The notes below the pieces were generated by a model. It was not told the origin of the DNA. It ran no database searches and saw only the letters and a list, made by a program, of their open reading frames with translations. 64,000 nucleotides of DNA from an uncultured bacterium (GTDB lineage Bacteria; Bacillota_I; Bacilli_A; RF39; UBA660): assembly GCA_905216155.1 (NCBI GenBank), contig CAJMSU010000003.1, positions 1 through 64,000 of the forward strand, given 5' to 3'. The translations under genes were made by a program, and so were the position numbers. Of this stretch, positions 42,992 through 54,125 are shown piece by piece (within the stretch, counting starts at the first letter, position 1; the number at the start of each line of letters is the position of its first letter).

Positions 42992-44299
42992 TTATTTATT
43001 TAATATTTTTTTAAAGGCATTTATTAATCCATCAACATAAGCACAACCCATAAAACATACTACAGAGTCCTTTTCATCTTTTAATTTATCTATTGTATCT
43101 TCACTAATAATTTCTCCATTATCTAACTCATCAGTAATTATACTAGAAGTTATTCCCTTATAGTCCTCTTGACGTTCTCTATTACAATCAATTTCTGTTA
43201 GATAGGTCTTATCTGCTATTTTAAAAGCCTTAATAAACTCATCTTTAAAATCCTTAGTTCTAGAATATGTATTTGGTTTAAAAACAACTACTAATCTCTT
43301 ATCAGGATATTTTTGTTTTACTGCGTTTAATGTAACCTCAATTTCTGTAGGATGATGAGCATAATCATCTATAATAATAGTATTACCAATTTTCTCTTCT
43401 GCAAATCTTCTTTTAGCATTATGGAAAGTTTCTAAAAGTTTATGAATTGTATCTTTTTCAAGTCCAAGCTCACTTGCTATTACAATTGCAGCAGCTGCAT
43501 CATATACCATATGTTTTCCATATAATGGAATATCAAAATGTCCATATAAATTACCATCAATATATAAATCAAATAAAGACCCAGTCTCTAATAATTCCAT
43601 ATTTTTAATTACAATATCATTATCTTCATTAAATCCATAAAATTTAACAGGTATTTTATAATTTATTTTTCTAACCTCACAGTTATCACCATTTGCAACT
43701 ACCATTTTTTTTGTTTGATTAGCAAAAATTTCAAAAGTATCTCTAATATCATCTATATCTTTATAGCACTCAAGATGCTCTTTTTCAATATTAGTAATAA
43801 CTGAATATACTGGTCTATAATCTGTAAAATGTCTATTAAATTCATCACTTTCTACAACAAAATATTTATTATCTTTAGTAGCCATTCCATCTCCTGCACC
43901 TATAAAGTAATTGCAACCTTTTGTATTTTCTAGTAAATGTCTAATTAGTGATGAAGTAGTTGTCTTACCGTGGGTTCCACTTACACCAATAGTTTCAAAT
44001 TGATCTATTATATCTCCCATTAATTCTGAATATTTTTTGATTTTTAACCCTAGATTTTTAACTCTCATCATTTCGGGATGATCTTTGCTAAATGCTACAC
44101 TATAAGTAACAATTGTATCTTTATCTATTTCATGATCATGATCATAATATATCTTAATATTTCTCTTTTCTAAGCCATCTTGAGTAAATTTATGAGCTTT
44201 TGCATCATCATACCCAGACACTTCATTTCCCAAATCACTTAGTATTTGAGCAAGTGTTGACATACCCGTTCCCTTAATTCCTATACAATAATATTTCAT
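42992..44299 (-). CDS. murC: UDP-N-acetylmuramate-L-alanine ligase
   Basis: A 435-residue Mur ligase adding L-Ala to UDP-MurNAc. The N-terminal UDP-binding motif is IGIKGTGMSTLAQIL (residues 7-21), the ATP loop is GTHGKTTTSSL near 109, the Mg-site segment is NIEKEHLE, and HHPTEIEVTL near 306 lies in the C-terminal domain. With murI, this is part of cell-wall synthesis. It is monocistronic between its own terminator and the dnaJ terminator. Confidence 0.96.
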   Translation of the reverse strand: MKYYCIGIKGTGMSTLAQILSDLGNEVSGYDDAKAHKFTQDGLEKRNIKIYYDHDHEIDKDTIVTYSVAFSKDHPEMMRVKNLGLKIKKYSELMGDIIDQFETIGVSGTHGKTTTSSLIRHLLENTKGCNYFIGAGDGMATKDNKYFVVESDEFNRHFTDYRPVYSVITNIEKEHLECYKDIDDIRDTFEIFANQTKKMVVANGDNCEVRKINYKIPVKFYGFNEDNDIVIKNMELLETGSLFDLYIDGNLYGHFDIPLYGKHMVYDAAAAIVIASELGLEKDTIHKLLETFHNAKRRFAEEKIGNTIIIDDYAHHPTEIEVTLNAVKQKYPDKRLVVVFKPNTYSRTKDFKDEFIKAFKIADKTYLTEIDCNRERQEDYKGITSSIITDELDNGEIISEDTIDKLKDEKDSVVCFMGCAYVDGLINAFKKILNK

Positions 44300-44357
44300 A
44301 ATATCTCCTCTTTTCTATATTTTATTATAAACTAATCTAATTTATAAGTAAATAAGA

Positions 44358-44391
44358 AGAAAAAAAGAATGATTTATTATTTATCATTCTT
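44358..44391 (-). terminator. dnaJ terminator
   Basis: AAGAATGAT and ATCATTCTT (44365-44373 with 44383-44391) form a 9 bp stem across the dnaJ stop; the minus strand continues TTTTTCTTC. Confidence 0.75.
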
Positions 44392-45534
44392 TTTAGTAAA
44401 TTTATTAAATTTTTCTATTTCTGATGTTTCTAAAGAAGTTTTAGATAATTTTTCTATTAAAGATTTTTGTTCACGTGATAACTTTTTAGGAGTATATACC
44501 TTAAATACTACATACATATCGCCCTTTGTTTTATGATATTTATCATCAATTCCTTTACCTCTAATTCTTTGTTTATCACCACTATTAGTACCAGCAGAAA
44601 TATTTAATTTAACATTTCCATATAAAGTTGGTATCTCTTTTTTACATCCTAAAATAGCTTCAGTTATAGTTAAAGGAATCTCTAAATAAATGTCTGCATT
44701 ATCTCTTATAAAATATTCATGAGTATCTACAATAAATTCTAAATACAAGTCACCATTGGGTCCACCATTCGCACCAGGATTACCTTTTTTAGATACTCTT
44801 AATCTATCTCCAGTATTTATACCAGCTGGAATATTAACTGTAAGAGTTTTATTTCTTTTAATTTTACCCTTGCCCTTACATTTACTGCACTTTCTTTTAT
44901 ATGTTTTTCCTATTCCTTTACAGTCAGGACATGTAGTTCTTGACATAAAAGAACCTAAAATTGTATGTTGCTCTGTTGTTATAGTTCCACTTCCATGACA
45001 AGTACTACATACTTCTTCATCAAAGCCACCTTTTCCATTACATTCTTCACAATCTTCAACTACATCTAGATCAAATTTCTTCTCAGTTCCATATACAGCT
45101 TCTTCAAAATCCAAGCTCATTCTCATTAGAACATCGCTACCTCTAGTTGCCCTTGTTCTGCCTGATGTATTATCACCACCAAAATCAAAACCAGATGATG
45201 AGAAACCAGTTGACCCACCAAAAATTGAATCAAATATATCACCAAAATCAAAGCCCGCTGATGAAAAATCAGAAAATCCTCCAAATCCAGAACCAGCAGC
45301 AGAACCATTTACACCTGCATGACCATATTGATCATACATTTTTCTTTTTCCTTCATCTGATAAAACTGAATACGCCTCTTGGGCTTCTTTAAATTTTTCA
45401 GCCGCATCTGGATTATCTTTATTTAAATCTGGATGATACTGTTTTGCTTTCTTTCTAAAAGCACTTTTTATTTCTTGTTCTGTTGCATTTTTATCAACAC
45501 CAAGAACCTCATAATAATCCCTTTTATCTGCCAT
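44377..45534 (-). CDS. dnaJ: Molecular chaperone DnaJ
   Basis: A 385-residue type I J-protein. The J domain has HPD in [10 protein letters not shown] near 33-35, then a Gly/Phe/Ser-rich linker about 75-135. The zinc region carries four CxxCxGxG-type repeats ([32 protein letters not shown]), and a C-terminal substrate domain follows. It stimulates DnaK ATPase. pepF lies between it and dnaK. Confidence 0.97.
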   Translation of the reverse strand: MADKRDYYEVLGVDKNATEQEIKSAFRKKAKQYHPDLNKDNPDAAEKFKEAQEAYSVLSDEGKRKMYDQYGHAGVNGSAAGSGFGGFSDFSSAGFDFGDIFDSIFGGSTGFSSSGFDFGGDNTSGRTRATRGSDVLMRMSLDFEEAVYGTEKKFDLDVVEDCEECNGKGGFDEEVCSTCHGSGTITTEQHTILGSFMSRTTCPDCKGIGKTYKRKCSKCKGKGKIKRNKTLTVNIPAGINTGDRLRVSKKGNPGANGGPNGDLYLEFIVDTHEYFIRDNADIYLEIPLTITEAILGCKKEIPTLYGNVKLNISAGTNSGDKQRIRGKGIDDKYHKTKGDMYVVFKVYTPKKLSREQKSLIEKLSKTSLETSEIEKFNKFTKKNDK

Positions 45535-45548
45535 AACTTCACCTTCTT

Positions 45549-47351
45549 CTATTTTTTATTATATAAAGTAACAAACTCCTCTTCTAATTGTTCAAACTTT
45601 TTAAGAGCATTATCTATTACTTCACTACTATTCATATCTATCCCTAGTGTTTTTAATTCATCTATTGGAAATTCTCTAGATCCCATAGATAGGAAATTAA
45701 TATATTTATCTCTAAATTCTAAATCGCCACTTAAAATTTTATCTGCAATATATGTTGATGCAGCCATACTAGTAGCATATTTATAAACATAAAAAGCATT
45801 ATAGAAATGTGGAATTCTCATCCATTCATATCTAATATTATCATCAACTACTACATCATCACCAAAATATTCTTTATTTAACTGATAATAGTAATCAGAT
45901 ATCATATCATTTGTTAATGGTTCTCCATTTTCTCTTCTATTATACATTTCACGTTCAAATTCAGCAAACATTGTTTGTCTATAGATAGTTGCCTTATAGT
46001 TATCTAGAAGTTCATTTAATAATGACATTTTTTCATTATCATCATCACTAGTTTTTAGCATATAATTTGCAAGTAATAATTCATTAACAGTAGATGCAAC
46101 CTCAGCCACAAAAATAGTATAATCACTATATTGTCTCTTATTATTTTCTTTTGAATATTTTGTATGCATAGAATGTCCAAGTTCATGAGCAATTGTTGAT
46201 ACATCTCTCAATTTTTCTTCATAATTTAGTAAAATATATGGATCAGTATCATAAGTACCAGATGAGAAAGCCCCACCTCTTTTTCCTACATTGTTATATA
46301 CATCTACTAATCTATTATCAAAAATTTCCCTAGCTTTTTTAATGTAATCTTCACCTAATGGTTCCAAAGCTTTTAAAACTATTTCTATAGCATCTTCATA
46401 AGAATATTTTTTATCTGTATCATTTACTACCTTTACATACAAATCATATAAATGTATTTTATCTAATTTTAAAATTTCTTTTTTATCTTTAAAATATTTA
46501 AATAATTTATCTAAGTTATTATGAACACTTTTAATTAAATTATCATATACTGACAAATCTATATTATCACCATAAAGAGATGATTCTCTTGAACTTTTAA
46601 AATTATAAATTCTATTAAGTGCAATAATTGCATCTATATCACCAGTATATGTAAGTGTTAAAGTATTTTTATAATTTGATAATGTTTCATACATCATATT
46701 AAAAGCATCTTTTCTTACTCTTTGATTTTTTGATGTTATAAATCTTGAATAATTACTATCAGTAAGTTCTACTTCTTTTCCTTCTTCATCTTTTATTTTG
46801 CCATACTTTATTTCTGCATCTGTTAACATTGAGTAAATATTTCCTGCAGTATACATTGGCTTTAATAACTCTGATACCAATTCTTCTTTTTCTTTTGATA
46901 AATAGTGATCTCTATATCTATTTTTTCTTTCAAAATACTTTTTATAAGAAGCTAAAAACTCATTTTCATCCAACATATCCTCTATTTTTTTATAATTTGT
47001 TTTAAAGAATGCCTCATCAAAGAATGATTCATAAGAATTTATCTTTATACTTAAATCAGATAGAAGTGAAGACATTTGTTGATATTTTGTGTTAGTAGCA
47101 TCTTCACTTTCTCTTAGACTAGCATAACTTGATAATTTATTTTCAAGTCTATCTAATTCTTCACTTAATTTAAGATAACTTTCTAAATTTTTACTATTAT
47201 CAAATAAATTTTCTTCATATTTTTTTATATCTTTACTTTTATTATCTAATACTTCGTAATCATTATACCAATCTTGATCACTTTTATAAATTCTAGTTAA
47301 ATCCCATTTATATTTTTCTGCTATTTCACTTCTAGTTTTTTGTTTTTCCAT
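45549..47351 (-). CDS. pepF: Oligoendopeptidase F
   Basis: A 600-residue M3B zinc metallopeptidase degrading short peptides in the cytosol. The catalytic motif HELGHSMH (HExxH) is near residue 390, followed by the distal Glu region [10 protein letters not shown] and [13 protein letters not shown]. The N-terminal [22 protein letters not shown] is typical for PepF. It lies between dnaK and dnaJ, 14 nt before dnaJ, so probably in the heat-shock transcript, an unusual position. Confidence 0.96.
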   Translation of the reverse strand: MEKQKTRSEIAEKYKWDLTRIYKSDQDWYNDYEVLDNKSKDIKKYEENLFDNSKNLESYLKLSEELDRLENKLSSYASLRESEDATNTKYQQMSSLLSDLSIKINSYESFFDEAFFKTNYKKIEDMLDENEFLASYKKYFERKNRYRDHYLSKEKEELVSELLKPMYTAGNIYSMLTDAEIKYGKIKDEEGKEVELTDSNYSRFITSKNQRVRKDAFNMMYETLSNYKNTLTLTYTGDIDAIIALNRIYNFKSSRESSLYGDNIDLSVYDNLIKSVHNNLDKLFKYFKDKKEILKLDKIHLYDLYVKVVNDTDKKYSYEDAIEIVLKALEPLGEDYIKKAREIFDNRLVDVYNNVGKRGGAFSSGTYDTDPYILLNYEEKLRDVSTIAHELGHSMHTKYSKENNKRQYSDYTIFVAEVASTVNELLLANYMLKTSDDDNEKMSLLNELLDNYKATIYRQTMFAEFEREMYNRRENGEPLTNDMISDYYYQLNKEYFGDDVVVDDNIRYEWMRIPHFYNAFYVYKYATSMAASTYIADKILSGDLEFRDKYINFLSMGSREFPIDELKTLGIDMNSSEVIDNALKKFEQLEEEFVTLYNKK

Positions 47352-47371
47352 AAGTTCTCCTAACCAAAGAT

Positions 47372-47393
47372 AAGTTCTAGTTACCTAGAACTT
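47372..47393 (-). promoter_or_regulatory. Intercistronic hairpin after dnaK
   Basis: Plus-strand AAGTTCTAG-TTAC-CTAGAACTT (47372-47393) is a perfect 9 bp inverted repeat in the gap between dnaK and pepF. No T tract follows on the minus strand, so it looks like an mRNA processing/stability or partial attenuation hairpin rather than a full terminator. Confidence 0.6.
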
Positions 47394-47399
47394 CTCTTT

Positions 47400-49223
<1,824 letters not shown>

Positions 49224-49234
49224 TTATCTCTCCT

Positions 49235-49849
49235 TTATTTTTGATTTATTTTTACTGAGGCAGGTCTAATAACTCTGCCTTTATATTTATATCCTTTTAA
49301 TAAAACTTCAATTACTGTATCATCTTCCATATTTTCTACACAATCTGTAAGTAAAGCTTGTTCTTGATTTGGATCAAAAATCTCTCCAACACGATTTATC
49401 TCCTCTACTCCAAACTTTTTAAGAATTTCTGTAAGAGATGCATACATCATTTTAAAGCCATCTAAGAACTTAGATAATTCATCAGTTAGATCATTATCAT
49501 CTAATTTAATAGCTCTTTCAAAATTATCAACTACTGGAAGTAATTCCATTATTAAATCTTGATTTGCAAACTTTAATAATCCTTCTGTTTCTTCATCTTT
49601 TCTTTTTCTATAATTTACAAGTTCCGCTTGAGATAGTTTTATTTTTTCTAATAAAGTTTTATTTTCTTCAGATAATTTTTTTATCTCATCTTGACTCTTT
49701 GTTAATTCTTCTTTTAACTTTTTATCTTTTTTATTTTCCTTTTGTTTATGTTCTTTTTTTTCATCTTTACAATTGCACTCATTACAACTGCATTTTTCTT
49801 TAGCCTTATCTTCATCTAAAGTTTCTATCTTTTCTTTAGTCTTTTCCAT
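49235..49849 (-). CDS. grpE: Nucleotide exchange factor GrpE
   Basis: A 204-residue DnaK exchange factor. The N-terminal 45 residues are very charged and include a Cys-containing segment (KCSCNECNCK) uncommon in GrpE. A long coiled coil follows, then the beta-wing with GVEEINRVGEIFDPNQEQALL and VLLKGYKYKGRVIRPASVKI. It lies between hrcA and dnaK with gaps of 5 and 14 nt. Confidence 0.95.
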   Translation of the reverse strand: MEKTKEKIETLDEDKAKEKCSCNECNCKDEKKEHKQKENKKDKKLKEELTKSQDEIKKLSEENKTLLEKIKLSQAELVNYRKRKDEETEGLLKFANQDLIMELLPVVDNFERAIKLDDNDLTDELSKFLDGFKMMYASLTEILKKFGVEEINRVGEIFDPNQEQALLTDCVENMEDDTVIEVLLKGYKYKGRVIRPASVKINQK

Positions 49850-49854
49850 ACTAC

Positions 49855-50841
49855 CTACCTTTCTATATTTTCTTTCATGTACTCAAGCATTGCAACAACT
49901 CTATCATATTCCATTCTCTTTGGTCCAATTATTGCAAGCGTGCCTTCATCATTTTCTGTTTTAAACTTTGTCTTTATTACTGTAACATCATCATCTATAT
50001 TATTTTCCGTTCCAATATAAACTTTAATATTATTTTCATCATCTTCTTCAATATTTCGTAAAGTTTCTTTATCCTCTAATTTATTAAAAACTGTTTTAAT
50101 TTTTTCAATATTAGAAAACTCAGGCTGATTTAGAAACTTATTTTTACCAACAACATTAACTTCTTGATTAGTAAAATCATTGAATACATGATAGAAAGCA
50201 TTGTACAACTTTTCATGTTGTTTAACATAATTACCTATGATAGGTTTAATTTCGTACTCTAATTTTGTACTTATTTCATCTATAGGAGTACCTGATATTA
50301 AATTATTTATTAAGTTAACTGTCTTCTTTATATCATCTAGTGATACATCTTGTAGTTTTATATTTTTATGTTCTACATGACCTTTATCAGTAACTATTAT
50401 TACTATCATACTAACATCATCAATCGGAACTACTTCTATTTGTTTTAGAAGATTCTCATGAGAGGTGCTACCAAGCACTACTGTTGTATAATTAGTGATA
50501 TCTGATATAACCTGCAAACTTTTAGTTATTACATCAGATAAGGCAAGTTGCTGATTATGAAAAACTATTTGTAGTTTTAGCATATCTTCACCATTCATTT
50601 TCTTTAATTCCATAAGATTATCTACATAATATCTATAACCCTTTTCACTTGGAATTCTACCTGATGAAGTATGTGTTTTTTCTAAAAGCCCTGCATTTTC
50701 TAAGAAAGACATTTCATTTCTTATCGTAGCAGATGAACACTTTAATTTTTTTGATACTAAATTAGAACCAACCGGTTTTGCTAACTTAATATAATGTTCT
50801 ACTATTAGCTTTAGAATTTTGTTTTGTCTATCAGTCAACAT
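49855..50841 (-). CDS. hrcA: Heat-inducible repressor HrcA
   Basis: A 328-residue repressor binding CIRCE. The N-terminal winged helix is LTDRQNKILKLIVEHYIKLAKPVGSNLVSKKLKCSSATIRNEMSFLE, then the GAF-like middle and the C-terminal domain with LAIIGPKRMEYDRVVAMLEYM. It heads the hrcA-grpE-dnaK-pepF-dnaJ cluster and controls it. Ribosome site AGGAGGTTG lies upstream of the start, and two CIRCE sites follow. Confidence 0.97.
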   Translation of the reverse strand: MLTDRQNKILKLIVEHYIKLAKPVGSNLVSKKLKCSSATIRNEMSFLENAGLLEKTHTSSGRIPSEKGYRYYVDNLMELKKMNGEDMLKLQIVFHNQQLALSDVITKSLQVISDITNYTTVVLGSTSHENLLKQIEVVPIDDVSMIVIIVTDKGHVEHKNIKLQDVSLDDIKKTVNLINNLISGTPIDEISTKLEYEIKPIIGNYVKQHEKLYNAFYHVFNDFTNQEVNVVGKNKFLNQPEFSNIEKIKTVFNKLEDKETLRNIEEDDENNIKVYIGTENNIDDDVTVIKTKFKTENDEGTLAIIGPKRMEYDRVVAMLEYMKENIER

Positions 50842-50853
50842 AATATCAACCTC

Positions 50854-50880
50854 CTAGCACTATTATTTTATGAGTGCTAA
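50854..50880. promoter_or_regulatory. CIRCE operator 1
   Basis: CTAGCACTA-N9-GAGTGCTAA (50854-50862 and 50872-50880). The consensus is TTAGCACTC-N9-GAGTGCTAA, so the right arm is perfect and the left differs at two bases. It lies just downstream of the hrcA -10 box, covering the transcription start and leader. Confidence 0.88.
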
Positions 50881-50884
50881 TGAT

Positions 50885-50913
50885 ATTGTATGACTTTTTT
50901 TAGCACTTGTCAA
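50885..50913 (-). promoter_or_regulatory. hrcA operon promoter
   Basis: On the minus strand TTGACA (50913-50908), 17 bp, TACAAT (50890-50885), close to the vegetative consensus. It is flanked by two CIRCE-like operators, one over the -35 and the other over the start region. Confidence 0.85.
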
Positions 50914-50926
50914 TAGTTTGTGCTAA
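50900..50926. promoter_or_regulatory. CIRCE operator 2
   Basis: TTAGCACTT-N9-TTGTGCTAA (50900-50908 and 50918-50926), again 9-9-9 spacing, with one left and two right mismatches to the CIRCE consensus. It covers the -35 hexamer. Confidence 0.75.
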
Positions 50927-50941
50927 GTTTTTAATTTAATA

Positions 50942-50963
50942 CAAAAAAGCAGTAAAAACTGCT
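50942..50963 (-). terminator. Terminator of the lectin gene
   Basis: Minus strand AGCAGT-TTTT-ACTGCT followed by TTTTTG (plus 50942-50963). It separates the lectin gene from the hrcA promoter. Confidence 0.8.
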
Positions 50964-52593
50964 ATTGTACTTTTATAAATTTAAATCTAGTATTAGTAGA
51001 ACCAGGTACTCTAACATCAATTGATAAAGTATTTGTAATCGCATAAAATGGTCCTGTTTTTGTTGGATCTAATATTTCATAATAACCACTTGATGCTCCT
51101 TGTATAACCCATTTTTGATTATTATTATATGTTGTATTTTTACATATTAAGGAACTACTTCCACTTTTTTCAATACTATTTCCTTTTGCTATATTTGAAA
51201 TTGTAACCTGATTGTTTCCAATATTTTTAACTCTCCATATTTGACTCTTATCAGCATTAAAATTACTTAAAGAGATACTATCACCATTTTTAGTTATAAC
51301 TTTGTTTCTTTGAGTACTAGTCACATCCATAATATAGTAGTCTCCCTCTTCTATGTTTGTTGCAAAAGATGTACCTTCATAATATGGTATAGGTTGAAAT
51401 CTACTATATCTTATTCCAGATACAGTTTCAATTTCACCGGAACTATATATACAAGTAGATGGACCACAATTTGTCTTAGTATAAAATGTTGACCTCAGTA
51501 TTGTCCAATTTGTCTTATCACTACTAACTGACAATTTATGATTATTATAACTTCTATTATCACTATAATAATGCCATACCGCTATTTCATCCAAATTATA
51601 TACATTTCCTAAATCAATTGTAATGCATTTTTCTCCTACAGTTCCGTCACTATCTTCATAGGTACCATCCTTACTACTATCACTTGCTTTTCCATCTGTT
51701 ATTACTTCAGCTCCAGACCCTTTTAACGTAAAAGTCGGTGAAACTTCAACATTTTTATTTAACGCAATATTTTTACCAGCAACAATAGCCTGTAATTCAA
51801 CCCAACGAACTTCATGAGCTTCTGAGACTACGCTATTACCAGTTGCACAATCCTTTATATACCTAACATTATTTAATTTTGTGTTAGTGTCCTTTCCAGG
51901 AGGATTATCTTCATCATTATTAGAAACTTTTTGTATTCTAAATTTACCATTAGAATTAGATACATTTGGAACTGCTAGACCATCATAAAAAACTGGATAA
52001 ACATCTGATAATACTGCATTACCATTTTCATCATATTGACCATATTCTATTTCAAAATCTTTTGCTGTATTAATCTCTCCTCCATTATCAACCTCAGTAC
52101 CTGCATAACCATTAATTATATAATGCCCATTACCACCAGGATTTGGACCTCCAGACGCCAACATTATAATAGAGGCTTCATCTTCTGTTAAAGATATATA
52201 TGAATCTTTATCATCTACATTATTTTGTCCCAAATGTATATATAAATGATCATTATCTTTTAAATATATCATTCCAGAAGTATAATAACCAAGGTTAGAT
52301 AAATTAGCTGATGTAGAATAAGTAAAATTTGAACCCCATAGTTCAATTTTATACCATCCAGCTGAAGGAGTTACATATGTTCTTGGATTACCTATAGAAC
52401 TATCATACATCATAGTAACATTAGTTGCTGCATAATTATTTAATTCTTCCTCTATTTTACTTGTTAAATTTTTTGTATTTTTTCTTGTAGTACCCAGTGT
52501 ACTCATTAATGCAAAAATAAGTAAAAATACCATTATTAGAATTCCATATAATAAAGTAGATACCGCAAACCCCTTATTATTCATTCTTCTCAT
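50962..52593 (-). CDS. Pilin-like anchored multi-domain lectin protein
   Basis: A 543-residue surface protein. Residues 1-33 form MNNKGFAVSTLLYGILIMVF, a prepilin-like KGF cleavage motif plus a hydrophobic helix, but position 5 is Thr, not the usual Glu. Residues about 75-215 resemble the glycine-rich envelope domain (AGWYKIELWG, SGMIYLKDNDHLYIHLG). Residues about 250-400 are a discoidin/F5-8C-like domain (RWVELQAIVAGKNIALNK, ITIDLGNVYNLDEIAVWHYY). Residues about 410-540 are a ricin-type beta-trefoil (QIWRVKN, NNQKWVIQ). It is probably a carbohydrate-binding adhesin. No pilus genes are adjacent. Ribosome site AGGTGAT precedes the start. Confidence 0.78.
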   Translation of the reverse strand: MRRMNNKGFAVSTLLYGILIMVFLLIFALMSTLGTTRKNTKNLTSKIEEELNNYAATNVTMMYDSSIGNPRTYVTPSAGWYKIELWGSNFTYSTSANLSNLGYYTSGMIYLKDNDHLYIHLGQNNVDDKDSYISLTEDEASIIMLASGGPNPGGNGHYIINGYAGTEVDNGGEINTAKDFEIEYGQYDENGNAVLSDVYPVFYDGLAVPNVSNSNGKFRIQKVSNNDEDNPPGKDTNTKLNNVRYIKDCATGNSVVSEAHEVRWVELQAIVAGKNIALNKNVEVSPTFTLKGSGAEVITDGKASDSSKDGTYEDSDGTVGEKCITIDLGNVYNLDEIAVWHYYSDNRSYNNHKLSVSSDKTNWTILRSTFYTKTNCGPSTCIYSSGEIETVSGIRYSRFQPIPYYEGTSFATNIEEGDYYIMDVTSTQRNKVITKNGDSISLSNFNADKSQIWRVKNIGNNQVTISNIAKGNSIEKSGSSSLICKNTTYNNNQKWVIQGASSGYYEILDPTKTGPFYAITNTLSIDVRVPGSTNTRFKFIKVQ

Positions 52594-52627
52594 ACTATCA
52601 CCTATCTTAATGATAATTTTAGCATAT

Positions 52628-53167
52628 TTACTTTAATATTACTACCCATTTATCACCATATTTTTTGCTTTTTAAAACACTATATTTACTACTATAAACA
52701 ATTTTATTAATATCTTCATTTTCAGCAATAATAATTCCATCTTTTTTTAATAAACTATATTCATCTATTAACTTTATACTCTCTTCTATAAAATTTGTTT
52801 TATAAGGTGGATCTAAAAAGATTATATCAAATGTTATATTATTTTCCTTATAATAACTAAGTGCATTTTTATAGTCTAAATTAATAACATTTATATCTTT
52901 AATACCTATTGTATCTACATTCTCATAAACTGTTTTTACAGCCTTCCTATTTTTATCTACAGTGTATGCATACTTTGCCCCTTGACTAAGAGACTCAATA
53001 GCAAGATTTCCTGTACCCGTAAAAAGATCAAGAACAATTGCATCCTTGATTTTTTCTTGTATCATAGCAAATAAACTTTCTTTTACCCTATCCATAGTAG
53101 GTCTTGTTCCCTCTAAATCAAATCCCTTAATATTTCTTCCTTTATATATTCCACTTATTACTTTCAT
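52628..53167 (-). CDS. rsmD: 16S rRNA (guanine-966-N2)-methyltransferase
   Basis: A 179-residue SAM enzyme. KVISGIYKGRNIKG is the family start, TRPTMDRVKESLFAMI is the RNA-binding segment, DLFTGTGNLAIESLSQGA the SAM motif, and FLDPPYKTN the catalytic DPPY (near residue 117). The next gene in Bacillus is coaD, not seen here. It overlaps the YlbF-like gene by 4 nt; in Bacillus it is ylbH in the same ylb cluster. Confidence 0.95.
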   Translation of the reverse strand: MKVISGIYKGRNIKGFDLEGTRPTMDRVKESLFAMIQEKIKDAIVLDLFTGTGNLAIESLSQGAKYAYTVDKNRKAVKTVYENVDTIGIKDINVINLDYKNALSYYKENNITFDIIFLDPPYKTNFIEESIKLIDEYSLLKKDGIIIAENEDINKIVYSSKYSVLKSKKYGDKWVVILK

Positions 53168-53445
53168 ATACAGCCTTTCTTATTAGTTATTGTCTTTAGT
53201 TTTCTATTTATTTCAAAAATTAATATATTAATATCAGTTTCTCTTTCTTTATACTTTTGATATAAAGGATTTTGATATATTTTATATTTTAGCTCATCGC
53301 TTGGATATTTTTTATACTCTTCTATTAATGAAATCAAAACCTCATCTTTCTTTATTTCTTCATTTAATTTTTTTATCTCTTTAACAGATTCTATTTTATC
53401 AAGAGCATTTTCTAAATTGTTTATTTTTTCTAATAATTCTTCCAT
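53164..53445 (-). CDS. ylbF: YlbF/YmcA family regulator
   Basis: A 93-residue helical protein of the Com_YlbF family; in Bacillus YlbF works in the Y-complex with YmcA and YaaT to steer RNase Y and affect sporulation and competence. The core KKLNEEIKKDEVLISLIEEYKKYPS and helical repeats match, and one Cys (KKGCI) remains at the C-terminus. The ylbG gene expected between ylbF and rsmD is absent. It overlaps rsmD by 4 nt. Confidence 0.82.
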   Translation of the reverse strand: MEELLEKINNLENALDKIESVKEIKKLNEEIKKDEVLISLIEEYKKYPSDELKYKIYQNPLYQKYKERETDINILIFEINRKLKTITNKKGCI

Positions 53446-53466
53446 ATATTTATTTTATCATAAAAT

Positions 53467-53688
53467 TTATTTTAATACATCCATAAATGTAGAAATCATT
53501 TCAACACTACGAGATAATTTTTCTATTCTATCTTGAGCAGTTAACTTATATCTTTTTCTCATTTCTTCTTCAACCATCTTTATAGACTCTTCTCCTCTAT
53601 TAAGCACTTTATACCAAGAAGAATCATCTCTTAGAAATCTATAAAGATTAGGATTAGATTTAATATAGTTTATAGTATATAAATTCAT
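53467..53688 (-). CDS. ylbE: YlbE-like protein
   Basis: A 73-residue protein with the YlbE layout: NYIKSNPNLYRFLRDDSSWYKVLNR at the N-terminus, then a helical segment ending RIEKLSRSVEMISTFMDVL. YlbE is a short Bacilli protein of unknown function in the ylbD-ylbH cluster. It sits 2 nt before the ylbD stop region in the same order as Bacillus. Confidence 0.85.
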   Translation of the reverse strand: MNLYTINYIKSNPNLYRFLRDDSSWYKVLNRGEESIKMVEEEMRKRYKLTAQDRIEKLSRSVEMISTFMDVLK

Positions 53689-53690
53689 TA

Positions 53691-54068
53691 TTAATCCTCA
53701 AAATACTTATACATCGGTCTTGGTCTGTATACTTGTTCAGGAACATTCTTACTACCACCAACACCAATATCTTGTAGTAATCCTATTGTTTTTTGAATAT
53801 TTGTTATTCCTTTTTGAACTGAATCTAAATCTACATTTTTTATTGTATTAAATAAATCTTTAAAATTCATATCTTGTTGTTTTACATCTGGTAATGCAGT
53901 TGTCTCATGTCTTACATCACTAGAAAAATATTCTTCCCATACATTAGAATTTTCACCATATATTTCATAGAGTTCGTAAAGTTTTTGCCAATCAGTTTTT
54001 CCCTTTATAATATAATCTGCAAGTTCACTATGACGTCTTGCAAATGATTTAAATGATTCCTTTGACAC
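53691..54068 (-). CDS. ylbD: YlbD-like spore coat protein
   Basis: A 125-residue protein resembling the YlbD coat protein. The start ESFKSFARRHSELADYIIKGKTDWQKLYELYEIYGE matches the family helices, followed by an Asp/Gln-rich middle and a C-terminal RPRPMYKYFED. The role in the spore coat is annotated by homology, not shown. It heads the ylbD-ylbE-ylbF-rsmD order seen in Bacillus. Ribosome site GGTGATAATG is upstream. Confidence 0.8.
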   Translation of the reverse strand: MSKESFKSFARRHSELADYIIKGKTDWQKLYELYEIYGENSNVWEEYFSSDVRHETTALPDVKQQDMNFKDLFNTIKNVDLDSVQKGITNIQKTIGLLQDIGVGGSKNVPEQVYRPRPMYKYFED

Positions 54069-54098
54069 ATTATCACCACTATATAATATGTATAAAGT

Positions 54099-54124
54099 AA
54101 AAGAAAAAGAAGTATTTCTACTTC
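54099..54124 (-). terminator. parE-parC terminator
   Basis: Minus strand GAAGTA-GAAA-TACTTC (plus 54109-54124), then TTTTTCTTTT. It lies directly after the parC stop. Confidence 0.8.
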
Positions 54125-54125
54125 A

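Noticed and set aside
45147..45392. Open frame antisense to dnaJ
   Set aside because: It lies opposite the Gly/Ser/Phe-rich linker coding region and has a low-complexity Gln/His composition; it is a shadow.
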